Shown here in pieces: positions 1-10,590 of a DNA stretch of 21,334 bases. The translations under genes were made by a program, and so were the position numbers. This DNA comes from Lobulomyces angularis (lineage: Eukaryota > Chytridiomycota > Chytridiomycetes > Lobulomycetales > Lobulomycetaceae), in NCBI GenBank assembly GCA_027604685.1, contig JADHYX010000368.1, forward strand, positions 1-21,334, in the 5' to 3' direction. Within the stretch, counting starts at the first letter, position 1. The number at the start of each line of letters is the position of its first letter. Below the pieces are notes generated by a model. It was not told the DNA's origin, did not search any database, and saw nothing but the letters and a program-made list of their open reading frames with translations.

Positions 1-435
1 TATGGAAAATTAAAAAAGGAGCTAACAGGTAAATATTTTCTTTTCAATAAAATAAAAAAAAATTATGAAAGTATCTTTAATTTTTTTAATTTTTTATTTT
101 TCAAAAAATGAGAAAAGATGGAAATTTTGCTTGTTGGTAGGTACTTTTTGTGACAAAAAAAACTAACGTTGAGTTAACACAAACCAACTTTTTGAATTTT
201 TTTTTATCAAACTTCACACAGACAATTTTTTTAAATTCAGTTTTTTATTATGGAAAGCACACTACAAGCCTGAAAATACAAGGCTTTTAGGGATACTAAA
301 CAAACACAGAAAAAAAAAAGTTTTTATTTTTTTACACAAAAAAAATTTAACAAAAAATATTTATCCCAAAAAAAAAAAAAGGAAAATGAAACTATGAAAA
401 AAATTATTTTATTTAATTATAATATTTATAAACTT
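1..435. other. AT-rich intergenic stretch at window edge
   Basis: I see no gene here beyond A/T homopolymers. The first 28 bases read as open codons and end in a possible donor (CAG followed by GTAAAT), so the tail of an exon of a plus-strand gene outside the window is possible but cannot be tested. Positions just below 436 are the 3' flank of the minus-strand GPCR. Confidence 0.5.
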
Positions 436-2100
436 TTATAGATATTTTGCATACGTATCTTCATCTTGTGTATTAAAAAAACTTTCATCACCATTACTTG
501 GTATATCATTTGATAAGCGGGGAGAAAAATTATTATTTTGTGAACTGATGATACTAAGGTTGTCATTATTATTATTTGCAAAAGTATTGTTTTCGGACAT
601 ATTTGTCATAAAAAAATCGGTTTGAGATTCTTTCTCAATTCGCCTTTTTTTTGTTAATTGAGATTTTATTCGAAAAAATGTTGGGTCTAATGTAAAAAAT
701 AGTATCCCTGTAAAAAATCCTATTTGTAAAAGCAAATAAAATATTTATTAAAAAAAAAAACTATCTTTACCTTGTAAAGAAGTCCCTAAAAAAGAAAGAA
801 CATATAAACCAAATGGTCTTGGTCCAACGATTCGAGCAGCATCAGATATTATATTAAATAATTGACCAAAAAACGGTACAAGTGGATAAAACATTAATCT
901 TGACACCTAAAAGGTGTATAACGTCAATTATAAAAAAAAAAAAAAATTTTTTCTTTTCTTATTTACCAATCTACTTAAAATTGTTTTGGCTTTCTTGTAC
1001 TCATGGATTGCAGAAGGAGTAGCAGTTCCCTCATGTTCAAACATATATATTTGCGTCGACAATTCCTTTTGCTTATACTTTAATTCCCAAATTACCTAAA
1101 TATGAAATAATATGTTCAACGTATAAAATAACATTAAGTTTTTTTTTTTTTTATACTTCTAAAACAATAAAGAAGGAAATGCAGCAAATGATGCAAAGAG
1201 GTACATATAAAGTATACCTAAAAAAATAAAATAAGTTAAACATATTTAAATACATACCATTCAAGCGGATTAAAAAATCGAGTTTTTGAATAAGTATACC
1301 AGCAAATATCTTAAAAACAAAAAAATGTAAGAAAATAAAATAACATTCGTCATTTTTACCCAAATCTTCATCATAAGAATATCCACCCAGAAATAGTGGA
1401 GGTAATGAAAATACTAAAGATGTAATTAAGGACAAAACCGCATATTTAACTATACTATTTCCTCTCATCCTTTCGTAAATAAAAACAATCTAAAAAATAA
1501 AAAAATTAATAAACATGTTTTTTTTTTTTTTTCTAATACTAAAACTTACATATAAATTTATTCCAATGCAAAGAGATAATAACGCCGACAGTAAGCTAAA
1601 AAAACTGTAAAGAAACACACTGATAGTAATGTTAAAAAGCAGAAAAAAATTTCAATATAGAAATTATATATACCCGAAGTTACACGCCCAGGATGCAGTA
1701 CGATAAAGAATATTAAAAATTTGAGAACCACTGTACAATGCTTCACATAAGGCCACAAGTGCTGTAAGTTTGAAGGTTACCCTACCAGCGACATCTTTGC
1801 ACTTCACTAAAGCAAAAAAAAATACTGCTACTACTGCAAAACACATAAGCATTGATATTCCTTGAATGATAAAGCAAACGAAGTACAGGGTATCAGCTTT
1901 TTATTTTCAATTAAAAAAAAAAAAAAAGCAATTTGAAATAAAAAAAAATATATCTAAAATTAAAACTTATAATACATAAAAAAAAAAATAATAGAAAAAA
2001 AAAAAAAAAAATTACCTTGAGAGTGTGTAAAGCTTTCGTTTATAATATCATTAGGATGGCTAGTGTTGAAAGTAGAATTTAAACTCTTTTCTGACTGCAT
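436..2100 (-). CDS. cAMP-receptor-like seven-transmembrane GPCR, 9 exons, 384 aa
   Basis: This is a plasma-membrane heptahelical receptor that should signal through heterotrimeric G proteins; the ligand is unknown. My exons are 2100-2016, 1896-1674, 1604-1550, 1489-1360, 1309-1258, 1217-1157, 1095-967, 906-771 and 719-436. All phases agree and the total is 385 codons including stop. TM1 is about residues 33-60, TM2 69-91, TM3 97-126 with Cys100 at its outer end, TM4 137-156. Extracellular loop 2 holds CWY at 167-169, the likely disulfide partner of Cys100. TM5 starts after EWYTLYVPL (181-189). A basic, Lys-rich third intracellular loop follows, then TM6 (RLMFYPLVPFF) and TM7 (GPRPFGLYVLSFLG). 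The Asn/Ser-rich cytoplasmic tail of about 75 residues looks disordered. The CWY..EWYTLYVPL pattern and short loops resemble the fungal and slime-mould cAMP-receptor-like family (including Git3-like receptors), from my knowledge of the family. The second exon-4 junction was chosen because it restores CWY. No signal peptide is seen, which is normal for this class. Confidence 0.85.
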
Positions 2101-3457
2101 TGGTTAATAAATTGAGATTTTTTGAAATTACAGTCGTTAATTATTTTTTTTCAAAATTACAAATGATAATTTGGAATATTGTTGCTACTTGAATTCCAAT
2201 AAAAAAAAAAAAAAAAAAAAAATCACTGTACTCTGAGTATTAATATGCCTTATTAATAAGGTCTAAAAAAAAAAAAAAAGAAATAGTTTATAAGAGGTAT
2301 TTAATTTTTTTTGAAAAATAGTTTTTCCCTTTTGTTCCTTAAAAAAAAAATTTTTTTCATTTGAAAAATTAAAAAAAAAAAAAAAAAAGGATTATTTAAA
2401 ATTTTACAACAAATAAAACGTTGAATCAAATGCTTTGCAATTGAATTATTCAATACGTAAGTAATAGTGAAAGATAATAAGAAATATATTTAGAAAAGAG
2501 AGAGAGAAATGTTCTAATTTTTTTTACATTTTTTATCTTTTATTTAATTCCATATATTCTTCTAAAATATATTACCACAATTTAAAAAAGGTAGTATTTT
2601 CTTTTATGCATTTTTTTTTTTTTTACAATTTTCTTACTTTTGCTAAGCGTTAAAAAGAAAAATTTAATTTTTTTTTTAAAGATAAAATGTAGATTCATAC
2701 TTTTGTTCTTTAAATTTAGACTCAACGCAACTAATCAGATTCCAAAAAATGTAACATCAAGTTTTGATATCAGTTTACAATACAAAATTGTTCCAAAAAA
2801 AAAGTGAGAGAAAGCTAATCAAAAAAAAAAAAAAATTTACAATTATTCTTTTTTCATTTTCTGATTTTTTTTTTAAAAGAAATAATTATTTTTGTAGTTT
2901 CAAAACTCTTGGTTGATTTTTAAAATATGTCCATGAGGCTAGAATGCATGATCTAAAATAATTTCAAAATAGGAACTATTAAAAAGAAATTCTAATAAAA
3001 TTAACAAAAAAAAAAAGATGCGAAATAAAAAAAATTGTTAACAATGTTGTAAGTACTCAACTTTTTTTTTTCTAAAAATACAAGTTTTTTTTTTTTTTTT
3101 TTAATTTTTGTATTGATATGTGTTTTCTACACTTCCCGTTATTTATTACAGTATGTAATGACCTAATTTTTTTTATTAAAAAAGAAATGAAAAAAAAATA
3201 TTAAAAATTTAAAAAAAAAAAAATAAAAATTTTAAAACGTACATAACGCTCTATTTTTTCTTTATTTTTTAATTAATTATTTATATCACTTATTAAGGTT
3301 GATAATTATGTAAATTTTTGAATTATATATTACTTAATTTTTTTTTTTTTTTTTTTAATAAGAGAAAGTAGCTAAAAAAAGAAAAAAAAAAAAAAGAAGA
3401 AAAAAAATTTTTTTGAATGTGATAAATTAATGTTAAATTCTTTTTTTTGTTTTATTT
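2101..3457. other. Long AT-rich intergenic region without recognisable genes
   Basis: This is about 1.35 kb of A/T homopolymers with stops in all frames. It must hold the promoter of the GPCR below it (transcribed leftward from about 2100) and the 3' flank of Set2. A short GA microsatellite lies near 2497-2508. I see no tRNA, conserved exon or structured RNA. Confidence 0.6.
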
Positions 3458-6400
3458 TTAATAATCAGATAAATCCATATCATCTTCATCATTTTTGTCT
3501 GTTGACTCATTATTTAAGGTATTATCCGTGGATGGGGTAATTAAATCAGGCAAGGGAGAGTTGGTATTATTGATGGTGGATATCTTATCATTTCTATAGC
3601 TATCAATGCATTCTTTACTTATATCATCCTGCTTGTTATCATATTTGTCTATTTGAATGTTGGTATCATCAATCGAAGTAGTTTTTTTTCCTTTTTTTAT
3701 ATAACCCTGCTCAGTTAATTTCGAATATACGAATTTTTTAATCTTTCTTTTAATATCGTCTCCTACTACTGCTGGTAGAACGTCACCAGGCTTCAAAGAT
3801 CTTATCTCCTTCTCCGCTATGGAATGCGTATACTAGGAATAAATTATTAGGTAATTTAAATGTAACTGTTACTAACTTTTCGTGCGACTTCTTTAAATGC
3901 ATCAGAGCTATTTATATCAGCTTTATATTTACTTAAAGTTTTAATGACAACTTCGGAAACCTTTTTAAAAAAAAAAAAAAGGATTAAAACCAATAATAAA
4001 TTCCCTAGAACAAACCAATTTTTTGAATTTCACTTCTAATTTCTTTGGATCAACAGTTTTACTACGATGACTAGATTCCGAGTTGGATGAAAGCTTGACA
4101 CTTCCATGCTTGCCATTGGTACTTTTAACAACATCTTTCTTTTTCAATTCTTCTAACTTCAATTTTTCTGCCCTAGCAATTTCCTCTTTTAAAATATCGT
4201 CCAATTCAGCTTGAGAGACTTGGGTTATAGATTTCAGTTCAGTTTTATTAGAAATTTGATCATCGCCATTTTGATTGTCTCCCCCCGGGGACTGATAACC
4301 TTCTGGTCTGTCCCATGTTGTTTCGTTAGTTGAAGTATGATAATAGTAGGGTTTTCCTTCGTCTGAAAACGCTTTTGCCCAACAATTTTCAGTAGTTTCG
4401 GATATATTACTCTGTACTTCGTTGGAGTTGGAGTTTGAACCACTGTAACTATAACTTTCATTGAATCGACGAGAAAAACTGTTGTAGTAAGATCTACTTT
4501 TCCATGAACTGGAATTGAAACTTCTACTTCCTCTATAATCATATTTATCATATCGATCACGAGAATAGTTTTTGGAACGGTCGTCACCAGAATCCCTTGA
4601 ACTATCTCGTCTATCTTCGTGCCTAAATTTTTTTTCTCGGTCAGAATCCACTCGGTTATCCTCCGATAATCGTTTATTAGTTGGATTTTCCTGTAAAATT
4701 GTCAGTTTTTTTTTTTTTTTTTTTATGAATGAATTACTATTTTTGTAAGTTTGGGTATTTTATATATAAGCGGAAGAGTCTCCCAGAATGCCAAAAGCTA
4801 CACAGAAAGTAAAAATATGAACTATTAAAATGTTATACCTCTTTAGCAATCTCAACAACATCAGGTGCATCTTTCACTTCAAGTAATTTTGTAACAACTT
4901 CATCTATCTTATAGTCTACAATCGCATTTCTTGATGTCAAGGGTAAATCTTTGATAGTTTTTAAAATTTAAAAATCTAAATATTATCCTATTTACTTGGT
5001 AGCAAAGAGATAAATCTGTACGGGAATATAAAGTCAGACAAGATTTTAAAACTAGCAGTCCATGAAATTTAACAAAGCATTTTCTCATAGCTAGATTATC
5101 TGTTACTTCTAACCTTCTTAGCAACTTAGTAACTTGAGAGGGTAGTTTTGTACTGTAAAGCATCTTTTTAACTAGAGTTTTGACGTGTTCAATGTTCTCT
5201 AATGCTTTCACTTTCGCCTCCTTCTACAAATAAGAATCATGTAAAATTTTACAGTCTATACCAGACAAATAAATACCTTAGGCCTTTTTGGTTTTTTTGC
5301 GTCCATCTCCACCACATCCTCTTCTTCATCATCTAGAAAAAAGGAAATAAATAAGCAATTTTATACATTTTTTACCATCAGAATCTGCGGTTTTGTTGCC
5401 ACCACCTATAAATCCATTACAATTTGGTTCACCACAGTAGCATGGCTGTGCTTCTTTGCTAATTTTATAATTGTTATTTTATATAAGAAAAGAATTTTCT
5501 TAGATATGGAGTTTTTAAAAAGAAAAGGATACCCATATCTATCAAATTTGTAATCGAACGTTAATTCTTCTCCTGCAGCAATTTTTCTTAAAGTAAAAAT
5601 CCCCATCCTCATTCGTGAATTTACTACCCACTTTTGAATCATACAATTCGGTGCACAACTATGGTTTAAAAATCTAGATATATTTCCTTTCTTTTGAGCA
5701 TCTATTAACTAAAAGAAAAAATTTATATCTTAATTTGCGGTTCCACAGTGGTAATTCTTACATCGTCGCCATTTAACGACATAAAATAAAAATGCTTAAC
5801 ACCACTTTTACTATATTCCTTAGTGCGTTTTACAAAATTTGATTGTGGTATAACCTCACCGCAATATTCAATAACAAATTCATTACTTCTCAAATTTTCC
5901 ATTGCTCTAATACCATAACCTTTTTTTTCAGTTTTAATAACTTCAATTGGAGCATATTCTTTGTTTTGAAATCTAAAAAAAGTTAAAAATAAATAAAAAA
6001 AATGTTTAATTATTTAAAACCTTCTATTTTGACAAGCGGACCGAAGCGGACAATCATCATCTGTACATTCGATTAATAATGCTCTGTTGATACAATCTGA
6101 CTCTTCTCCACATGCTAAACCGGCATCATCCTTTCCTAAAAAAAAAATTGAATTTCTCAATAATTAAAAAAATAAAAATAAAAACCTTCATCAAATTTGC
6201 AGCAGCAAGGCATGAAATCTTTTGGCAACTTTCCAGAAGCTCCTCTTTTATATTCATTTTCTTGAATTGGGGTAAATGCTATTTGTTTTTTAATCAATAA
6301 GTAAACCTCAGAAAAAAATTTCCGTCATACTTGTTAAGGCTTCAGCATATACAGGGGAAATTTCTATTTTTTTATTAAATATCTCTTCATTTAAAACTGG

Positions 6401-6669
6401 TTGACTACATATCTCTTCAGTAGGAGAATTTAATGCATCATCAAAAGGTGTATCTACAATATCATCCTTTCTTTCGATGTCACATGGGGAAATAGTAGTG
6501 TCTAAGGTTGAATCTGAATTATTAGAATTATTTGAACTAGCAACTATAAAATTTAAAAATAAAAAAAAATGATAAAAATTTGAAGTTAAAAACCTTTAAT
6601 ATGAAGGCAAGTTTCTTTCTTAATAGAAATTTCATTAAATGCTGTAGTATCAAGCAACACTTCCATCAT
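3458..6669 (-). CDS. SET2: Set2/SETD2-type histone H3 lysine-36 methyltransferase, 14 exons, about 860 aa
   Basis: This nuclear enzyme transfers methyl groups from S-adenosylmethionine to H3K36 behind elongating RNA polymerase II. Exons: 6669-6594, 6543-6331, 6278-6186, 6135-6021, 5972-5762, 5708-5533, 5458-5376, 5332-5277, 5223-4996, about 4975-4839, 4797-4738, 4690-4016, 3960-3877, 3832-3458. In order: an acidic N-terminus; a Cys-rich AWS region (about 115-165, [10 protein letters not shown] to [10 protein letters not shown]); the SET domain (about 166-296) with [17 protein letters not shown] and [12 protein letters not shown], so the cofactor and catalytic motifs are present; post-[13 protein letters not shown]; a helical region ending [17 protein letters not shown] and IYKIPK; an Arg/Ser/Tyr-rich stretch; a WW domain (about 586-616, Trp587 and Trp609); a charged coiled coil; and the SRI domain that binds the phosphorylated polymerase tail (about 700-770). 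The acidic tail ends DDMDLSDY. Two ATGs are adjacent; the first is used here. The junction between exons 9 and 10 is one base out of frame (see findings). Confidence 0.93.
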
Positions 6670-7683
6670 TTTTTTTTAATAAAAAAAAAAAACAAATTTT
6701 TTCAAAGTATAAAAGTGTATGCACTTTTTTTTTTTAAATTTTATTGATTTTTTTTGGTATTCCTTTTTAAACTCGTGTAACAGGTACTCGAATAGATGAC
6801 TTTTTCAATATACAATATGTTGGCGATAGAACAATATCAAGAAGAAATCTACTGATCAACATTCCGAATTAAGTTATCAGATTTATCGAGCGTTCAACTG
6901 GATCCAAGTTCAAATTTCAGGTTAGCAAAGTTTGGCTCTCTTCGGCTGTTGAATTTTACTTCACAAACATCTGTTTTATGAGCTGTAGTTTTTTGAAAAA
7001 TACAAAAATTTTATTTCACTATGCTGTTGATTAATTATGCTTTTCTGAATTTTGAGGGCTGTTGTTTGCATTTCTCTGCTGTTGTAAGTTTAATTTGTCA
7101 CACTTCTTTAAAATTTTTAATACAAAGCATTCAACTAAAAAAAAAATTTTTAGAAGTTATAAGAATTGAATATGATCACTGGAAGTTAGCTGCTTAGTAG
7201 TTCAGTAGTTCAATCCTGTTTAGATAATTTGTTTTTGAAAGGAAATAACAAACCGTGGTCTATAGATGTAATAATGACTTCATGAAACAATAAACTTTAA
7301 AAATTTGCAACAAAATTTGTCTTAAAAAAATCTGTATTGTGTGCATAATAATTAAGATTGAAAAATTTGATTTTTTTATCATAGGTAATTCTTAGAAATT
7401 ATTTACTTTTAATAAAATACAATGAAAATAAAATTAAATCATCTACAAAAATGCTATCCATAAAAAAGTTAAAAAAAAGTTAGAGTAATTTTTAAAATTA
7501 AATAATTAAATTTGTAGCCTTTTGAAAAATAATATAGAGTAAATAAAGTTGTCACATCCTCTCAAACTCTTTAAATTTTGGAATGTATCTCATCTTAACT
7601 GAGTATAACACAATTGCAACACATGTAGTCACAACAGAAAAAAAAACAACTTTTAAAAGAAGAAATATAAAAAATTAATATGT
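6670..7683. other. Intergenic region with a GC-richer island at 6780-6990
   Basis: This lies between the divergent 5' end of Set2 and the 3' end of the small gene at 7684. Bases 6780-6990 are clearly richer in G and C than the flanks and stay open in two plus-strand frames for 40-50 codons each, with stops between, so a decayed gene or a Set2 promoter element is possible. Bases 7552-7650 may include an alternative last exon of the small gene at 7684 (see findings). Nothing else is recognisable. Confidence 0.45.
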
Positions 7684-7971
7684 TTAATAAAATGCCATAT
7701 ACCAATCATTACAACATTTGTTTTTTGTAGATTCCGTTTCCAACTTTTTTTCAGAGAGGTCTTTGTCAGCAAGGGTTGTCATTGATATAGATTCCGGCTC
7801 TTTTTAATTTACAAAATAAAACGAATTGTAGAATTTAATCAACATTAAATCAAATTGTAGATTACCTTGGTTTTGAAGACTTGTAGAAGCAACTACATCG
7901 ACATAACGAGGAGGAACCAATGGGTCTGAGTTAAAAATTCTCTCTTTCTTGTTATTCTTAAACAGCCCCAT
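7684..7971 (-). CDS. Small protein of unknown function, tandem paralog A (about 73 aa)
   Basis: I do not recognise this family. Exon 1 is 7971-7866 (35 codons plus one base); exon 2 is 7799-7684. Exon 1 has the same length, intron phase and motif layout as the gene at 8466-8861: a basic start, a hydrophobic pair, DPL-x-P-x-RY, then L-x-NQ just before the intron. Exon 2 opens with EPESISMTTLADKDLSEKK, which matches EPKALSMSTFVDQDRSTKK of the neighbour, and ends NDWYMAFY at a stop. No signal peptide, membrane segment or known domain is visible in this two-exon form. An alternative splice from TGTTGTAATG, or from the TG before GTATAT, to the acceptor near 7650 would add a third exon ending at 7552 or earlier; in one frame that exon is a hydrophobic, tail-anchor-like segment. 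Conservation between the two copies is the main evidence that this is a real gene. Confidence 0.6.
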
Positions 7972-8465
7972 TGAAGACTTATGGGTTGATTCGTAAGTTC
8001 TATTGCAACTTTAGTGTGGCAGTTTAAAAAAATAATTTCAATTTTGTGACTCGCAAAAATTTTCACAAATATTCACCTGCAAACAGTTTTACTTAGGTTT
8101 TTCAGTTTAATAGTTTCTATTTGTTTTAAGCAAAAGTAACAAATGAAAAAGTTGATTTGGGAAGAGATTCAGTTGTAGTACAGTTATACAGATGGAAATT
8201 ATTTTTTTAATAAATTTATACTTAACTTACATAACTTTATTCATTAGGTAATTTAATAAATCAATTAAAATACTGTCTATACTCCGAGGTGATTACGATA
8301 TAACGGTTTAAAAAAAGTTGAATTTTTTAACTAGCAAAATGTAAAAAAGGATTAGTTGATTGAACCCAATATGGACAAAAGAGCATGGCAACAAACGCAT
8401 CCACCATCACATATGTAATACCATAAACAACTTTTCCAAAAGAAAAAAAAAAATGTTATAGTAAT
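7972..8465. other. Spacer between the two small paralogs
   Basis: About 490 bases that should contain the promoter of paralog A and the 3' flank of paralog B. Bases 8320-8425 read on the minus strand as a 34-codon open frame after a possible acceptor (GGAAAAG). This is the counterpart of the possible third exon of paralog A and encodes a hydrophobic stretch, so it may be an unassigned last exon of paralog B. Nothing else is recognisable. Confidence 0.45.
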
Positions 8466-8861
8466 CTAAAAGGAGATATACCATTCATCCCAATTGTAGT
8501 TACAACCACCCATACTGTATTTTTCACTTCTATTTTCTCTTGTAGAACCCGTACTGTAATTTTTACTTTTATTTTTTTTTGTAGACCTGTCTTGGTCAAC
8601 AAAGGTTGACATTGATAAAGCCTTTGGTTCTTTGGAAGTATTAGAGTTGGAAGTGTTTGCTTGTGTAAAGTGGTGGGGGAGTTGATATCCTAAGAGGAAG
8701 TAAAAAAAAAATGAAAAAAAGTTAATCAAAAAATTTACAACCCATTGCAGAATACCTTGGTTTTCAAGATTTTTAGAAATCAACTTGTCGTCATAACGAG
8801 AAGGATTAAGTGGGTCTGTGATAAAAAGGTGGTCATCCTTTTTACTCCGAAGCTGTTCCAT
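8466..8861 (-). CDS. Small protein of unknown function, tandem paralog B (about 109 aa)
   Basis: This is the second copy of the pair, same strand, about 500 bases upstream of paralog A. Exon 1 is 8861-8756 (106 nt, exactly as in paralog A), with the shared elements ITDPLNPSRYDDKL and LENQ before a phase-1 donor GTATTC. Exon 2 is 8689-8466. It starts with a His/Asn/Thr-rich insert (YQLPHHFTQANTSNSNTSK) absent from paralog A, then the shared EPKALSMSTF block, a Lys/Ser/Asn-rich stretch, and a C-terminus NWDEWYISF at a stop, similar to NDWYMAFY in paralog A. The middle is low complexity and probably disordered. Function is unknown. As in paralog A, a third exon further left is possible and would replace the C-terminal tryptophan motif with a hydrophobic tail. 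Confidence 0.6.
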   Translation of the reverse strand: MEQLRSKKDDHLFITDPLNPSRYDDKLISKNLENQGILQWVVNFLINFFSFFFYFLLGYQLPHHFTQANTSNSNTSKEPKALSMSTFVDQDRSTKKNKSKNYSTGSTRENRSEKYSMGGCNYNWDEWYISF

Positions 8862-9638
8862 TTAAAAATGGACTTTAACTTGAACAGTTTATATGAAAGT
8901 TTTGATCTTTGGTTTCTAATTTCGTTTGGTAGGTTTAAAACTTTTTAAATAGTTTTGGAGTGGCTATGATCTTATATCTTATTTAGCTTTACACACAAAA
9001 GCTTTAGCTCATTTGCTTTTCCAAGTTTCAGGTGAACATCGCTGAACACTTGGTGTCTGTGGAAAGTTTAAAAGAATAAAAAACACAAAATTTTATCCTC
9101 TTATTTTTTTCAATTGCTTAAGTTAAAAAAGAAAAATACATATGAATATGAAAAGGAATAAAATTATTGGGAAAAGAATTAGGTCCATTATTAGCTATTC
9201 TTAATTATTGATTTTTAACCACTGGTAAAGAGTTAACTCGTAGAAGGGTTAAAGGAATCATAACATCAATGTTGCGTAATATCAAGAAAAAAAAATAATA
9301 TTTTCCAATACTTAATTTGAATAACGCTAAAATTAAAGTATTTCAGAATAAAGCAGGAGTGTACAAGAGTTAAATTTTTAAGTAGTTGGTTGAATTCTGT
9401 AAGATTATTGTAGCTAAAGAGCAATTGAAATGATGAAGATGAATGATTTGAAGCTCTTCTTATCATTCAGTAAGTCCTTGAGCTGGTTACAACTTTTATA
9501 TTAAAAAGAAATATTTGTAAACTAACATAAAAAAAAGTACTTCTTTGAAACACGAATTTTCCTTTCTTGTCCAACGTTTGCCATTTTCGATTTCAAAAAT
9601 AACTCTTTTATTTTTTACACAAATAAAAAAAAATAATA
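8862..9638. other. Intergenic region between divergent genes
   Basis: This holds the promoters of paralog B (leftward) and the mucin-like receptor (rightward). A minus-strand open frame at 9266-9466 would encode 66 residues, but it has no recognisable domain and spans a long T run. I see no copy of the paralog motif here and nothing else I can assign. Confidence 0.5.
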
Positions 9639-10590
9639 ATGAAGAAATCAAAATTGTTCTTCCTCATTACTTTTTACCACCTCATGTCATATACTACGAT
9701 GGCCAATCCTCAGTATAAACACTTGAAAGGTAAATGTTCTATATAGTTTTTTCTCTTGTTTACAGACTGTGTCTGTTTCGTTTTTAGGCTATGATAAAAG
9801 AATTGAAACTTGTATATGGATAGATCATTGTGATGGTGATAGATGTACAGTTGACGATGACTGCAATGGAAGCTCTGTCTGTTCTGACGTATATTTTTTA
9901 TCCTTATTACACTTTAACATTTTTTAAAGAAAATATGTATACCTCTTGTGACAGTGGTTGTAGAAGGTGTACCTTCACCCACAGCTAGTTCTAATATTAT
10001 TACCTCAATCCCTACATCAGATACGGATATTACACCGACTGTGCCAACTACTGAACTTTCCGAATCTGAAAATTTAAATACTTTTACTACTTCCAATATA
10101 CCATTACATACTTCACCTGTAACTACTTACTCAGTAATACCAACAACACCGTCAGTGGTGAATAATCCTAGCATCAAGAATGAAAGAACTCAAAATTATT
10201 CTATGAATAAGGAAATTGTTATTGCATCGATTGGAGCGATTATTCTTTTTTTTTCTTTATTTGTAGGTTTAATTTTTTATTACAAAAAAAAACAAAAAAG
10301 AGTAGATTTGCTAAAATCTTATATTGAACCTGTTCTCGCAAGAAAATCTTCCAAGGGTACAACTAGTGGTTACTCGCTGTCTCCAAGTATATCTGAAACG
10401 TATATATATATCTATTTATGAATAAACACTAATGTTTTCCTTTTTTTTTTTTTTTTTGGAACTTAGTGTTGCCCAATCCTATGACAATAGATTTGATTTG
10501 GATAAGCTTTATAGTGCAAATGCTGCAGATGTTACAAATTTTGAGGACGAAAGATATGGTGAAAGGCTAAATTCGGAAAAGTTTTTGTAG
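9639..10590 (+). CDS. Mucin-like single-pass membrane protein with six-cysteine ectodomain, 261 aa
   Basis: This is a likely cell-surface type I membrane protein. Exons are 9639-9729, 9788-9888, 9930-10399 and 10467-10590; phases agree and give 262 codons. Residues 1 to about 22 form a signal peptide (KKSKLFFLITFYHLMSY). A compact Cys module follows, with Cys at 39, 45, 50, 56, 62 and 67 (CTVDDDCNGSSVCS). This C-x5-C-x5-C spacing with D-x-DC resembles the first part of Dickkopf-N-like modules found in eukaryotic surface proteins; that is a likeness, not an assignment. Residues about 75-155 are rich in Ser, Thr and Pro and would be O-glycosylated. A transmembrane helix spans about 160-182 (IVIASIGAIILFFSLFVGLI), followed by a stop-transfer KKKQKR and a 75-residue cytoplasmic tail with Ser, Tyr and acidic residues. 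It is convergent with the solute-binding GPCR, about 400 bases away. Ligand and partners are unknown. Confidence 0.82.

Noticed and set aside
1151..1468. Continuous minus-strand ORF of 105 residues
   Set aside because: It reads through two short introns; splicing them gives the conserved CWY and EWYTLYVPL of the GPCR family.
4234..4587. Minus-strand ORF of 117 residues within Set2
   Set aside because: It is another frame of the Set2 exon that carries the WW domain.
7185..7225. tRNA-like T-arm words (GTTCAATCC)
   Set aside because: No acceptor stem or anticodon arm can be folded around it by eye.
9266..9466. Minus-strand 66-residue ORF
   Set aside because: No recognisable domain, crosses a T run, no conserved copy nearby; treated as chance.
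9914..10096. Minus-strand 60-residue ORF
   Set aside because: Antisense of the Ser/Thr-rich stalk of the mucin-like protein, no domain of its own.
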